Of a DNA stretch of 64,000 bases, positions 8,781 through 18,039 are shown one piece after another. The notes under the pieces are model-generated. The model was not told where the DNA came from. It worked only from the letters and a program-made list of their open reading frames with translations, and made no database searches. Location: positions 248,001 through 312,000 of the forward strand of contig NZ_AUHT01000006.1 of NCBI RefSeq assembly GCF_000423325.1, read 5' to 3'. Made by a program: the position numbers and the translations under genes. Position 1 is the stretch's first letter; every line of letters starts with the position of its first letter. This DNA comes from Lysobacter defluvii IMMIB APB-9 = DSM 18482. GTDB taxonomy: Bacteria > Pseudomonadota > Gammaproteobacteria > Xanthomonadales > Xanthomonadaceae.

Positions 8781-9692
8781 ATGAGCGCAACGACTTCGAC
8801 CCGTGCGGCAGGCGCGGTGGCACTGGCCCTGGCGGTCGCACTCGCGGGCTGCGGGCGCGAGGAGGCGGCGCCGGCGCCGGAGGCCAACGCGGCGACGGCC
8901 GACGCCCGGCAGGCGCCTCCCGACCCGGAGCCGGCCGAGCCGGTAAAGCTCGAGGACGTCAGCGAGATCACGTCCACCTACGTCATCGGCATCAGCTACG
9001 CACCATCGGCGGAGCAGTATCCCGGGCTGGCCGCGGCGATGGCGGAGTACGCCGAGGAGGCCCGCCAGGAGCTGATGGAAGCGGTGGAGGCACGCAGCGC
9101 CAGGAGCGGGGTGGATCCCTCCGAGGCCATGTACGACCTTTCGCTGGCGTTCTCGGAGGTGCTGGTGACCCCGAACGTGGTCGCCTACGCCGCCGACGGC
9201 AGCACCTACACCGGTGGCGCGCACAGCATCCCCCTGGTCGCGCGGTTCGTCTGGCTGCCGCCCCAGCGGCGGATGCTGACGGCCGAGCGGCTGGTGCCGG
9301 AGCCGGAAGGATGGGGGCCGATCGCGGAGTACGTGCGCGAGCGCCTGTCCGAGCAGCTGGGCGAACGTCTTGCGGATGCCGACGCCGACCCGGTCGACCG
9401 GGACGGCCAGCAGCGCACCGGCCGGGAGATGATCGAGCAGGGCACCTCGGGGGGCGCGGAGGATTTCGCCGCGTTCGAGCCGCTCGCCGGTGAGCGCGGC
9501 CGGCTGTCCGGGCTGCGCTTCGTGTTCCCGCCGTACCAGGTCGCGCCCTATTCGGAGGGCATGCAGGCGGTCGAGGTGCCGGCGCCGGTGCTGCTGCCCA
9601 GCGTCGCGCCGGAACTGCAGGTGCTGTTCGAGGGTGGCGAGGGTGCGGATGCGGCGGGGGTGTCGGGGGCTGTTGCTGCGGAGAGTAGTTGA
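8781..9692 (+). CDS. DUF3298/RsiV-like lipoprotein
   Basis: 303 residues. The signal ends in a lipobox (VALAGC), so it should be lipid-anchored in the envelope. After an Ala/Pro/Glu-rich linker comes a DUF4163-like half (residues about 60-170, with TYTGGAHS) and a C-terminal DUF3298-type segment (FVFPPYQVAPYSEGMQ). This pair is found in RsiV-like lysozyme-sensing anti-sigma proteins and in many stand-alone lipoproteins. No sigma factor gene is adjacent here. AGGAGGGA at 8766-8773 supports ATG 8781. Confidence 0.82.
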   Translation: MSATTSTRAAGAVALALAVALAGCGREEAAPAPEANAATADARQAPPDPEPAEPVKLEDVSEITSTYVIGISYAPSAEQYPGLAAAMAEYAEEARQELMEAVEARSARSGVDPSEAMYDLSLAFSEVLVTPNVVAYAADGSTYTGGAHSIPLVARFVWLPPQRRMLTAERLVPEPEGWGPIAEYVRERLSEQLGERLADADADPVDRDGQQRTGREMIEQGTSGGAEDFAAFEPLAGERGRLSGLRFVFPPYQVAPYSEGMQAVEVPAPVLLPSVAPELQVLFEGGEGADAAGVSGAVAAESS

Positions 9693-9703
9693 GGGGCGCG
9701 GAG

Positions 9704-9757
9704 GGCCCTCATCCGCCCTTCGGGCACCTTCTCCCGCGAGCGGGAGAAGGGAGAAGG
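9704..9757. repeat. Intergenic inverted repeat, copy A (GGGAGAAGG variant)
   Basis: Contains CTTCTCCCGCGAGCGGGAGAAG flanked by CCCTCATCCGCCCTTCGGGC. Three related copies sit at 12182, 36409 and 37727, all between genes, so this is a dispersed REP-like element. Confidence 0.65.
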
Positions 9758-9771
9758 AGCGGGGGAAGGGA

Positions 9772-9808
9772 AGAAAAAGAAAGGCCGCCCGGATTGCTCC
9801 GGGCGGCC
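9772..9808 (-). terminator. Rho-independent terminator of the M3 peptidase gene
   Basis: Ten-base-pair stem (GGCCGCCCGG with CCGGGCGGCC, loop of six). On the minus strand it runs into TTTCTTTTTCTT. It lies just past the stop of the minus-strand peptidase gene and may also stop the convergent lipoprotein transcript less efficiently. Confidence 0.8.
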
Positions 9809-9830
9809 TTGTCACTTGCAGGCTGCGGGA

Positions 9831-12050
9831 TCAGCCCTGCGGCGGGGTGGCTTCCTGGCCGCCGGGGACCGCGCTGTCGTCGGACACCGGGGCGTCGAGG
9901 CCGCGGCGCACCAGCAGTGCGTTGATGTCCGGCTCCTGCCCGGTGAAGTCGCGGAACAGCTCCATCGCGTCCTTGCTGCCGCCCTGCGACAGCAGGGTCT
10001 GGCGGAAGCGGTCGCCGTTGGCGCGGGTCAGGCCGCCGTTCTCCTTGATCCACTCCACCGTGGTCGCGTCCAGCACCTCCGACCAGATGTAGGCGTAGTA
10101 GCCGGCCGCGTAGCCACCCATGATGTGGCTGAAGTAGGTGGTGCGGTAGCGGGGCAGGACGGCGTGGTAATCGAAGCCGTCGGCCTTCAGCGCGGCGGCC
10201 TCGAAGTCGAGGATCTCGTCGGCCGACGGGATCTCCTCGCCGTTCACGCGGTGCAGGCGCTGGTCGAGCATGGCCGCGGCCAGGTACTCGGTGGTCGCGA
10301 AGCCCTGGTTGAACTTCGAGGTCTCGATGACCTTGTCCAGCAGCTCCTGCGGCATCGGCTCGCCGGTCTCGTGGTGCTTGGCGTAGTTGGCCAGCACCTC
10401 CGGCCAGTCGGCCCACATCTCGTGCACCTGCGACGGGAACTCGACGAAGTCGCGCGGGACGCTGGTGCCGCTGAAGTACGGGTACTCCACGTCCGAGAAC
10501 ATGCCGTGCACCGCATGGCCGAACTCGTGGAAGGTGGTGGTCACCTCGTCCCAGGTCAGCAGGGTCGGGCCGCTGGTGGGCTTGGTGATGTTGAGGTGGT
10601 TGGCCACGACCGGCAGGTCACCGGTCAGCCCGGACTGCGAGACGTAGGAGTTCATCCACGCACCGCCGCGCTTGGACGGGCGGGCGTACGGGTCGAACAG
10701 GAAGATCGCCAGCTGCTCGCCGTCGGCGTCGAACACGTCGTACACCATCACGTCCGGGTTGTAGACCGGCAGGTCGGTGCGGCGCTTGAAGTCCAGGCCG
10801 TAGAACTTGTTCATGGCGTAGAACACGCCATCCTCGAGCACGCTGGTCATCTCGAAGTACGGACGCAGCTGGCCCTCGTCGAAGTTGTACTGGTCGGCGC
10901 GGACCTTCTCGGTGTAGTAGGCCCAGTCCCAGGGCTGCAGCTCGAAGCTCGGCTCGCCCTTGGCGGCCTGCTCGCGGTCGATCATGGCCTGCAGCGCCTC
11001 GCCCTCGCGGCGGGCGTTGGCCACGGCGGCCGGGGCCAGCTGGTCGAGCATGGCGCTCACGGCCTCCGGGGTGCCGGCGGTCTCGTCGGCCAGCACGTAG
11101 GCGGCGTAGGTGTCGTAGCCGAGCATGCGGGCCTTCTCGTCGCGCAGCTTCAGCACGTTGGAGACGATCTCGCGGTTGTCGTACTCGTTGCCGCGGGCGC
11201 CACGGGTGATCGAGGCCTTGTAGATGCGCTCGCGCAGGTCCCGGTTCTCCAGCTGCGCCAGCGGCGGCTGGCCGGTGGTGTTGAGCAGGGTGATCAGGAA
11301 CTTGCCGTCCTCGCCACGATCGGCGGCGGCCTTGGCGGCGGCCTCGATCTGCTCGTCGGTCAGGCCGGCCAGCTCCTCGCGGGTGTCGACCAGGACCGCC
11401 GAATCGTTCACCTCGGCCAGCACGTTCTGGCTGAACTGGGTGCCCAGCTTCGCCAGCTCGCCGTTGATCTCCTTCAGGCGCGCCTTCTGGGTCTCGTCGA
11501 GCTCGGCGCCGGCGCGCACGAAGTCGGTGTGGTAGCGCTCGATCAGGCGGACCGCCTCGGCGTCCAGGCCCAGGTCGTTGCGCTGCTCGTACAGCGACTT
11601 GATGCGGGCGAACAGGTCCGGGTTGAGGCTGATCGCGTCGCGGTGCGCCGACAGCTTGGGCGCGTACTCGGCCTGGATCGCCTTCTTCTCGTCGTTGTTC
11701 TCGACGCCGGCCAGGTTGAAGAACACGCGCGAGGTGCGGCTCAGGATCTCGCCGGACTTCTCCAGCGGGAGGATGGTGTTCTCGAAGGTCGCCGGCTCGT
11801 CGTTGCTGGCGATCGCCTCGATCTCGGCCAGGTGCTCTTCCATGCCGCGATCGAAGGCCGGCCCGAAGTGGCTGTCCTGGATCTTGTCGAAGTGCGGGTA
11901 GTGCAGCGGCAGGGTGCTTTCGGCGAACAGCGGGTTGGCTTCGTTCACGTTCTGGGTCTGCGCGGCGTCGTCCTGCGCGTCAGCGGAGCAGCCGACGACC
12001 AGGGTGCCGGACAGGGCAATGGCAAGGGCCAGTGCGAGAGGATGCTTCAT
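9831..12050 (-). CDS. dcp: M3-family metallopeptidase, Dcp-like dipeptidyl carboxypeptidase lipoprotein
   Basis: 739 residues. The N-terminus has a signal with lipobox (LVVGC), so this Dcp-type enzyme is lipid-anchored rather than cytosolic. The zinc motif HEFGH is at 508-512, and VHEMW about 25 residues later supplies the third ligand. The surrounding FHEFGHAVHGM and PRDFVEFPSQ stretches are hallmarks of M3A peptidases (Dcp/oligopeptidase A). Dcp enzymes release C-terminal dipeptides from short peptides. ATG 12050 is chosen because it starts the signal peptide directly. The gene is monocistronic, with its own terminator downstream. Confidence 0.9.
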   Translation of the reverse strand: MKHPLALALAIALSGTLVVGCSADAQDDAAQTQNVNEANPLFAESTLPLHYPHFDKIQDSHFGPAFDRGMEEHLAEIEAIASNDEPATFENTILPLEKSGEILSRTSRVFFNLAGVENNDEKKAIQAEYAPKLSAHRDAISLNPDLFARIKSLYEQRNDLGLDAEAVRLIERYHTDFVRAGAELDETQKARLKEINGELAKLGTQFSQNVLAEVNDSAVLVDTREELAGLTDEQIEAAAKAAADRGEDGKFLITLLNTTGQPPLAQLENRDLRERIYKASITRGARGNEYDNREIVSNVLKLRDEKARMLGYDTYAAYVLADETAGTPEAVSAMLDQLAPAAVANARREGEALQAMIDREQAAKGEPSFELQPWDWAYYTEKVRADQYNFDEGQLRPYFEMTSVLEDGVFYAMNKFYGLDFKRRTDLPVYNPDVMVYDVFDADGEQLAIFLFDPYARPSKRGGAWMNSYVSQSGLTGDLPVVANHLNITKPTSGPTLLTWDEVTTTFHEFGHAVHGMFSDVEYPYFSGTSVPRDFVEFPSQVHEMWADWPEVLANYAKHHETGEPMPQELLDKVIETSKFNQGFATTEYLAAAMLDQRLHRVNGEEIPSADEILDFEAAALKADGFDYHAVLPRYRTTYFSHIMGGYAAGYYAYIWSEVLDATTVEWIKENGGLTRANGDRFRQTLLSQGGSKDAMELFRDFTGQEPDINALLVRRGLDAPVSDDSAVPGGQEATPPQG

Positions 12051-12181
12051 GCGGTTGTCCCGTCTTGGTGAAAACCACCTGATCGTAACGGAACGGGCGC
12101 CGCGCCACCCATGACGAAAGGCACCCGCGGCCCAGCGGCCCGATTGGGCACGGCCCGCGCAATTCCCTTCTCCCCGCACTA

Positions 12182-12220
12182 CCCCCTCTCCCGCTTGCGG
12201 GAGAGGGTTGGGGTGAGGGC
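12182..12220. repeat. Intergenic inverted repeat, copy B
   Basis: CCCCTCTCCCGCTTGCGGGAGAGGG with a trailing GGGGTGAGGG arm, between the M3 peptidase and tex genes. It is nearly identical to copy D at 37727. Confidence 0.7.
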
Positions 12221-12253
12221 TGCTTTAGCTTTTGCGGGATCCGGGAGCGGCCT

Positions 12254-14593
12254 TCATCCGCCCTTCGCCCGAGCAAACGCCGCCGCCAACGCATTGTTCG
12301 CCGGAGGCGCCACCGGCTTCGCCCCGCTCGCGCCACCGCGCCCGCGGTTCCCCGGGCGCGCACCGCCACGCCCCTCGGCCGCGGCCGGGCGTTGCTGGCC
12401 CGGTTCATCCTCCAGCCGCCGCGTCAGCGCGATCCGCTTCCTGGCCACGTCCACCTCCAGCACCTTCACCTTCACCACGTCGCCGGCCTTGACCACCTCG
12501 CGCGGGTCCTTCACGTAGCGGTCGGCGAGGGCGGAGATGTGGACCAGGCCGTCCTGGTGCACGCCGATGTCGACGAAGGCGCCGAACGCCGCCACGTTGC
12601 TGACGACGCCCTCCAGCACCATCCCGGGGCGCAGGTCCCGGATGTCCTCGACGCCCTCGGCGAATCGGGCGGCCTTGAACTCGGGGCGCGGGTCGCGGCC
12701 GGGCTTCTCCAGCTCGCGCAGGATGTCGCGGACGGTGGGCACGCCGAAGCTGTCGTCGGTGAAGTCTTCCGGGCGCAGCCCGCGCAGGTAGTTGCCGTCG
12801 CCGATGATTGCGGACACCGGGCGGCCGCTGGCCTTTACGATGCGCTCGACCACCGGGTAAGCCTCCGGGTGAACGGCGGAGGCATCCAGCGGCTGCTCGC
12901 CGTCGCGGACGCGCAGGAAGCCGGCGCACTGCTCGAACGTACGTGCGCCCAGGCGCGGCACTTCCATCAGCGCCTTTCGGCTGCGGAACGGGCCGTTCGC
13001 GTCGCGGTGCACGACGATGTTCGTCGCCACCGTGGAGGAGAGCCCCGCGACCCGGGAGAGCAGGGCGGCGGAGGCGGTGTTCACGTCGACGCCAACCGCG
13101 TTCACGCAGTCCTCCACGCGGGCGTCCAGGGTCCGCGCCAGCCGGACCTGGTCGACGTCGTGCTGGTACTGGCCCACGCCGATCGCCTTGGGCTCGATCT
13201 TGACCAGCTCCGCCAGCGGGTCCTGCAGCCGTCGCGCGATCGAAACCGCGCCGCGCAGCGACACGTCCAGGTCCGGGAACTCGCGCGCGGCGGTCTCCGA
13301 GGCCGAGTACACCGACGCGCCGGCCTCGCTGACCACGATCTTCTGCATGCCCAGTTCCGGCGCCAGCTTGAGCAGGTCGGCGGCGAGGCGGTCGGTCTCG
13401 CGGCTGGCGGTGCCGTTGCCGATGGCGACCAGCTGCACCCGGTGCTGCCGGCACAGGCGCGCCAGGACCTGCAGCGACTGGTCCCATTGCCGGCGCGGCT
13501 CGTGCGGGTAGATGGTGTCGGTGGCGACCAGCTTGCCGGTCGCATCGACCACAGCCACCTTGCAGCCGGTGCGGATCCCCGGATCGATGCCGAGCACCGC
13601 CTTGGGGCCCGCCGGGGCGGCCAGCAGCAGGTCCTTGAGGTTGTCGCCGAAGACCTCGATCGCCTCCGCCTCGGCCTTTTCGCGCGCCTGGTTGAACAGG
13701 TCGAGCATCAGGTGCAGGTGGAGGCGCGCCTTCCAGGCCAGGCGGCAGGCGGTGAGCAGCCAGGCGTCGGCGGGACGGCCCCGGTCGGCGATGCCGACGT
13801 GGGCGGCGACGCGCCCGGCGCCCTGTGCATGGCCGGCCTCGGCATCGCTGCCCGGGTCCAGGTCCAGCGCCAGCACCTCCTCGCGGCGGCCGCGGAGCAG
13901 GGCGAGCATGCGGTGGGACGGGATCTTCGACAGCGGTTCGGCGTGGTCGAAGTAGTCGCGGTACTTGGCGCCCTCGTCCTCCTTGCCCTCGACGACGCGC
14001 GCGCGGATCAGGCCGACTTCGGTGAGCCACTCGCGCAGGCTGCCGACCAGGGCCGCGTCCTCGCCCCAGCGCTCGATCAGGATCGCGCGGGCGCCCTCCA
14101 GCGCGGCCTTCGCGTCGGCCACGCCCCTGTCGGCGTCGACGAAGCCGGCGGCGAACTCCTCGGGCACCCGCCCCGGGTCGGCCAGCAGCCCGTCGGCCAG
14201 CGGCTCCAGCCCGGCCTCGCGGGCGATCTGGGCCCGGGTGCGGCGCTTGGGCTTGTAGGGCAGGTAGAGGTCTTCCAGCCGCGACTTGCTGTCGGCGGCC
14301 TCGATGTCGGCGCGCAGCTCGTCGCTCAGCTTGCCCTGCTCGTCGATGCTGGCCAGGATCGACGCGCGCCGGTCCTCCAGCTCGCGCAGGTAGGCCAGCC
14401 GGGTCTCCAGGTTGCGCAGCTGGGTGTCATCCAGCCCGCCGGTGACTTCCTTGCGGTAGCGTGCGATGAAGGGAACGGTCGCGCCTTCGTCCAGCAGGGC
14501 GATGGCGGCGGTGGCCTGCGCGGGCTGGGCGCCGATCTCCTCTGCAATGGTGCGGGCGATCCGGGCGGCGAGCGTACGGCTGGGGTCTGGCAT
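12254..14593 (-). CDS. tex: Tex family RNA-binding protein
   Basis: 779 residues in the usual Tex order: N-terminal helix-turn-helix-like region, a YqgF/RNase H-like domain ([18 protein letters not shown] near the middle), helix-hairpin-helix motifs (around [16 protein letters not shown]), and a C-terminal S1 domain ([20 protein letters not shown]). A Gly/Arg-rich tail of about 45 residues follows. Tex proteins bind nucleic acid and influence transcription and stress tolerance. ATG 14593 (MPDPSRT) is preferred over an upstream ATG at 14650. No strong ribosome site is visible. Confidence 0.93.
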   Translation of the reverse strand: MPDPSRTLAARIARTIAEEIGAQPAQATAAIALLDEGATVPFIARYRKEVTGGLDDTQLRNLETRLAYLRELEDRRASILASIDEQGKLSDELRADIEAADSKSRLEDLYLPYKPKRRTRAQIAREAGLEPLADGLLADPGRVPEEFAAGFVDADRGVADAKAALEGARAILIERWGEDAALVGSLREWLTEVGLIRARVVEGKEDEGAKYRDYFDHAEPLSKIPSHRMLALLRGRREEVLALDLDPGSDAEAGHAQGAGRVAAHVGIADRGRPADAWLLTACRLAWKARLHLHLMLDLFNQAREKAEAEAIEVFGDNLKDLLLAAPAGPKAVLGIDPGIRTGCKVAVVDATGKLVATDTIYPHEPRRQWDQSLQVLARLCRQHRVQLVAIGNGTASRETDRLAADLLKLAPELGMQKIVVSEAGASVYSASETAAREFPDLDVSLRGAVSIARRLQDPLAELVKIEPKAIGVGQYQHDVDQVRLARTLDARVEDCVNAVGVDVNTASAALLSRVAGLSSTVATNIVVHRDANGPFRSRKALMEVPRLGARTFEQCAGFLRVRDGEQPLDASAVHPEAYPVVERIVKASGRPVSAIIGDGNYLRGLRPEDFTDDSFGVPTVRDILRELEKPGRDPRPEFKAARFAEGVEDIRDLRPGMVLEGVVSNVAAFGAFVDIGVHQDGLVHISALADRYVKDPREVVKAGDVVKVKVLEVDVARKRIALTRRLEDEPGQQRPAAAEGRGGARPGNRGRGGASGAKPVAPPANNALAAAFARAKGG

Positions 14594-14695
14594 GGCGGGG
14601 CGCGGTTCAACGGGAAGCGCGATTCTGGCCCCCGGCTGCCGGCGCGTCACGGGTTGACAGGCACCCCGAAGCAGGCATGCGCGCCTGCCGGCGCG

Positions 14696-15505
14696 CTACT
14701 TCTCGACGAATGCCCGCTCGAACACGTAGGTCCCCAGGCTGCCGATCCGCGGCGAGGCCTGGAAGCCGCGCCCGTCCAGCAGGGTGCGGAAGTCGGCCAG
14801 CATCGCCGGGCTGCCGCAGATCATCGCGCGGTCGTGCTCGGCATCCAGCGGCTCGATGCCCAGGTTCTGCATCATCACCCCGCTGGCCATGGCGTCGGTC
14901 AGCCGGCCGCGGTGGTCGCGACCCTCGTGGGTGAAGGGCTCGCGGGTGACGGCGGGGTAGTACAGCAGCTTGTCGCCGATCAGTTCGCCGAGGAACTCGT
15001 GCTGCTTCAGGTCGTGGTTGATGTGCTGCTGGTAGGCCAGGTCGGCGATGTGGCGGACGCCGTGGCACACGATCACCCGCTCGAAGCGCTCGTAGGTTTC
15101 CGGGTCCTTGATGATCGACAGCCATGGCGCCAGGCCGGTGCCGGTGCCGAGCAGGTACAAGTTGCGGCCGGGGTGCAGGTCGGAGATCAGCAGGGTGCCG
15201 GTGGGCTTGCGGCCGACCAGGATCTTGTCACCAGGCTTGACGTGCTGCAGCCGCGAGGTCAGCGGGCCGTCCTGCACCTTGATCGAGAAGAACTCCAGCT
15301 CCTCCTCCCAGTTCGCGCTGGCGACCGAGTAGGCGCGCATCAGCGGCTTCACCCGGCCGTCGGGCTGCTCGACTTCCAGGCCGATCATGACGAACTGGCC
15401 GTTGTCGAACCGGAAGCCCGGGTCGCGCGTCGTGGTGAAGCTGAAGTAGGCGTCCGTCCAGTGGTGGACGTCCAGCACGGTCTCGGTGCCGAAGGGGGAG
15501 GACAT
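14696..15505 (-). CDS. fpr: Ferredoxin/flavodoxin--NADP+ reductase
   Basis: 269 residues. FAD-binding RAYSVAS appears around residue 58, the NADP-binding stretch LLGTGTGLAPW around 117, and the CGSPAM motif near residue 230. The C-terminus VFERAFVEK is typical of the bacterial subclass I FPR with a short aromatic-containing tail. It transfers electrons between NADPH and ferredoxin or flavodoxin, often in redox stress defence and Fe-S cluster supply. It lies between tex and an ABC1-kinase gene on the same strand with gaps of about 80-100 bases, so cotranscription is possible but unproven. Confidence 0.92.
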   Translation of the reverse strand: MSSPFGTETVLDVHHWTDAYFSFTTTRDPGFRFDNGQFVMIGLEVEQPDGRVKPLMRAYSVASANWEEELEFFSIKVQDGPLTSRLQHVKPGDKILVGRKPTGTLLISDLHPGRNLYLLGTGTGLAPWLSIIKDPETYERFERVIVCHGVRHIADLAYQQHINHDLKQHEFLGELIGDKLLYYPAVTREPFTHEGRDHRGRLTDAMASGVMMQNLGIEPLDAEHDRAMICGSPAMLADFRTLLDGRGFQASPRIGSLGTYVFERAFVEK

Positions 15506-15584
15506 ACACGGGAATCTGCAGCGGTGTCAGCCGCCCATTCTAGCCGATCGGCCTGGTCCGACCGGCCGTCAGGGCCGCATCGGT

Positions 15585-17312
15585 TCAGCGTGGCGCGCGC
15601 TGTTCCCGCGGGCGGGCACGGCGGTCCCGTACCAGCGCGCTGACCACGACGTACAGGCCCAGGCCGGCGCCGATCAGGAACAGCACCAGCGCGATCGCCG
15701 GGTACCCGAACAGCGTCGGCCCGCTGCCGGGCCCTCCGCGCATCACCAGCGCCGAGGCCAGGATCAGCGCGGCGATGACCACGCCGGTGGTGATCCGGTT
15801 GGCGATCTTCTGCAGCGCCTCCAGCAACTGCGAATCGTCCAGGCCGGCGACCCGGACCTGCATCCGGTTGTCGCCCAGCAGCGAGAGGATGTTGGTCAGC
15901 TGGCGCGGGGCTTCGCGGACCAGCTCCTGCACCTCGATCATCTCCCCGGCCAGCGCGGCCGCCGAGAAGGTCCGGCGCATGCGCTGGCGCATCACGCTCT
16001 CCAGGTGGTCGCGGACCACGCTCTTGACGTCCATGTCCGGGTCGAGCGCGGTGGAGACCGCCTCCAGGTTCAGCAGGGTCTTGCCCAGCAGGCTCAGCTC
16101 CGGGGGCGTGCGCAGGCCGCAGGCGGTGGCGATGCGGGTCAGGTCCAGCACCAGCCGGCCCTCCGACAGCGGGTGTCCGCCGCCCGGGGTCGACTGGCGC
16201 GCGGCGTAGCGGGCGACCAGTTGCCCGATCTCGCGCAGGTAGCGCTCCTCGTCGAAGTCGCTCAGGCGCGTGCCCATGGCGATGCCTTCGCCGGCGACGT
16301 CCTCGCCGCGGCCATCGACGGCGGCGAACAGCAGCTTGAGCAGGTGGTCGCGCTGGCGCGGCGGGATGTGCGCCACCATGCCCAGGTCGAAGATCGCCAG
16401 CCGGTTGTCCGGGGTCAGCAGCAGGTTGCCCGGGTGCGGGTCGGCGTGGATCTCGCCGTGCACGAAGGCCTGGTCCAGGTACCCGCGCATGAGCGCTTCG
16501 GCGACGCCGCCCAGCGAGCACTCCGTCCGCCGCAGGCCGGTGATCGAGGTGACCTTGGTGCCGGTCACCAGCTCCATGGTCAGCACGCGGCCGGTGGACA
16601 GGTCGCGCATCGGGGCGGGGACCACCAGCTCCGGATAGGCGCGCAGGTGCTCGGCGAATCGGGACAGGTTGTCCGCCTCGGCGCGGTAGTCGAGCTCGGC
16701 CAGCAGCGTGCGCCGGAACTCGTGGATCCAGTCGGTGAAGCGCATCCGCTGTCCGACCCGGGTGTTGTGGTCGACCCGGCGGGCGATCGCGGCGAGCGCG
16801 TCCAGGTCGCCGCGGATCCGCTCGAGCGCCTCGGGCCGCTGGACCTTGACCGCCACCTCGCGCCCGTCGCGAAGGACGGCGCGATGGACCTGGGCGAGCG
16901 AGGCGCAGCCGAGCGGGGCATCGTCGAATTCGGTGAACACCTTGGCCAGCCGAACGCCGAGCTCTTCCTCCACCAGCCCGCGCACCACCGCCGGGTCGAT
17001 CGGGGCGACGTCGTCCTGCATCCGCTCCAGCGCGGCCAGGTAGTCGGGCGGCACCATGTCCGGGCGCGTCGACAGCGCCTGGCCGATCTTCACGAATGTG
17101 GGGCCCAGTTCCTCCAGGTCGTTGACGAACTGCTCGGGCCGGGTGTCCCGGTTCGCCGGATGGTCGGCGTGCTCGTGCAGGTCGTCCAGGTACAGCCCCT
17201 CGAACACGCCCGCCTTCCGGTACTTGAACAGGAAGCCCAGGATCCGCGCGGTGCGCATCGCGCCGCCGTCGTGGTGCGCCTCGTCGCGCCGGGCGGCGCC
17301 GGTGTGTTCCAT
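15585..17312 (-). CDS. ABC1/AarF-family (UbiB-like) atypical kinase
   Basis: 575 residues. The family features are present: FVKIGQALSTRPD (KxGQ), a loop GCASLAQVH in place of the usual AAAS, the VAVKVQRP lysine, HADPHPGN as the catalytic/metal loop, and FDLGM in place of DFG. Two C-terminal membrane helices follow, as in UbiB. The family acts in ubiquinone or lipid metabolism as an ATPase-like kinase. No other ubi genes are nearby, so this may be a second ABC1 protein rather than UbiB itself. ATG 17312 has GGAGAA upstream and precedes the conserved N-terminus; further upstream ATGs would overlap the divergent DUF488 gene. Confidence 0.85.
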   Translation of the reverse strand: MEHTGAARRDEAHHDGGAMRTARILGFLFKYRKAGVFEGLYLDDLHEHADHPANRDTRPEQFVNDLEELGPTFVKIGQALSTRPDMVPPDYLAALERMQDDVAPIDPAVVRGLVEEELGVRLAKVFTEFDDAPLGCASLAQVHRAVLRDGREVAVKVQRPEALERIRGDLDALAAIARRVDHNTRVGQRMRFTDWIHEFRRTLLAELDYRAEADNLSRFAEHLRAYPELVVPAPMRDLSTGRVLTMELVTGTKVTSITGLRRTECSLGGVAEALMRGYLDQAFVHGEIHADPHPGNLLLTPDNRLAIFDLGMVAHIPPRQRDHLLKLLFAAVDGRGEDVAGEGIAMGTRLSDFDEERYLREIGQLVARYAARQSTPGGGHPLSEGRLVLDLTRIATACGLRTPPELSLLGKTLLNLEAVSTALDPDMDVKSVVRDHLESVMRQRMRRTFSAAALAGEMIEVQELVREAPRQLTNILSLLGDNRMQVRVAGLDDSQLLEALQKIANRITTGVVIAALILASALVMRGGPGSGPTLFGYPAIALVLFLIGAGLGLYVVVSALVRDRRARPREQRAPR

Positions 17313-17409
17313 CGGATTCTCCAGCGTGGGGAAGGGCCACGGTGCTGGGCGGGAGCCTATCCGGGCCCGCGTCAAGGTGGCTTCACCCACGCGGCGCCAG
17401 CATGGGGGC

Positions 17410-17964
17410 ATGGAGGACGACAAGCCGACCATCTGGACCATCGGCCACTCGACCCGCGAGTGGGAGGTGTTCGTTGCGATGCTCGCCGACGCGGGGATCG
17501 AGGCGCTGGTGGACGTGCGGCGCTTCGCCGGCTCGCGCCGCAATCCGCAGTTTTCCGGCGAGGCCATGGCGCACGCGCTGCCCGGGGCCGGGATCGACTA
17601 CCGGCCGGTGCCCGACCTGGGCGGCCGCCGCCGGCCCGCGCCTGACAGCCCCAACGACGCCTGGCGCAACGACAGCTTCCGCGGCTACGCCGATTACATG
17701 ATGACCCCGCAGTGGCAGGCCGCCCGCGACGGCCTGGCCGCGCTGGCCACCCGCAGGCGCGTGGCGATGATGTGCGCCGAGGCGCTGTGGTGGCAGTGCC
17801 ACCGGAGCTTGATCTCCGACGACCTCAAGGCGCGCGGCTGGCAGGTGCTGCACCTGGCCGCGCCCGGGCGCGTGGAGGAGCACCCCTACACGTCGGCGGC
17901 GCGGATCGTGGATGGCCGGCTGGATTATTCGGCGCCCGAACCGCCCCAGAAGCCGCTGTTCTGA
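17410..17964 (+). CDS. DUF488 family protein
   Basis: 184 residues beginning with the family pattern TIWTIGHSTR, followed by LVDVRR and the paired-cysteine signature MCAEALWWQCHR. DUF488 proteins are small, cytosolic and of unknown biochemical activity; the conserved Cys/His arrangement hints at metal or thiol chemistry. ATG 17410 gives the canonical N-terminus. It is divergent from the ABC1 kinase gene with 97 bases between starts and is followed by the SulP gene 75 bases downstream. Confidence 0.85.
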   Translation: MEDDKPTIWTIGHSTREWEVFVAMLADAGIEALVDVRRFAGSRRNPQFSGEAMAHALPGAGIDYRPVPDLGGRRRPAPDSPNDAWRNDSFRGYADYMMTPQWQAARDGLAALATRRRVAMMCAEALWWQCHRSLISDDLKARGWQVLHLAAPGRVEEHPYTSAARIVDGRLDYSAPEPPQKPLF

Positions 17965-18039
17965 GGGCCGGCCGGTAAACTGGCGGGCTTTCCCGACCCC
18001 ACCGGTAGCCTGCGCCATGCGCGGGCAGGAGCCGTATCC

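Noticed and set aside
12392-15643. Long plus-strand reading frame (1083 codons) opposite tex and fpr
   Set aside because: It lies antisense to well-supported tex and fpr genes, is rich in His/Arg/Gln runs, has no domain, and is explained by high-GC codon bias.
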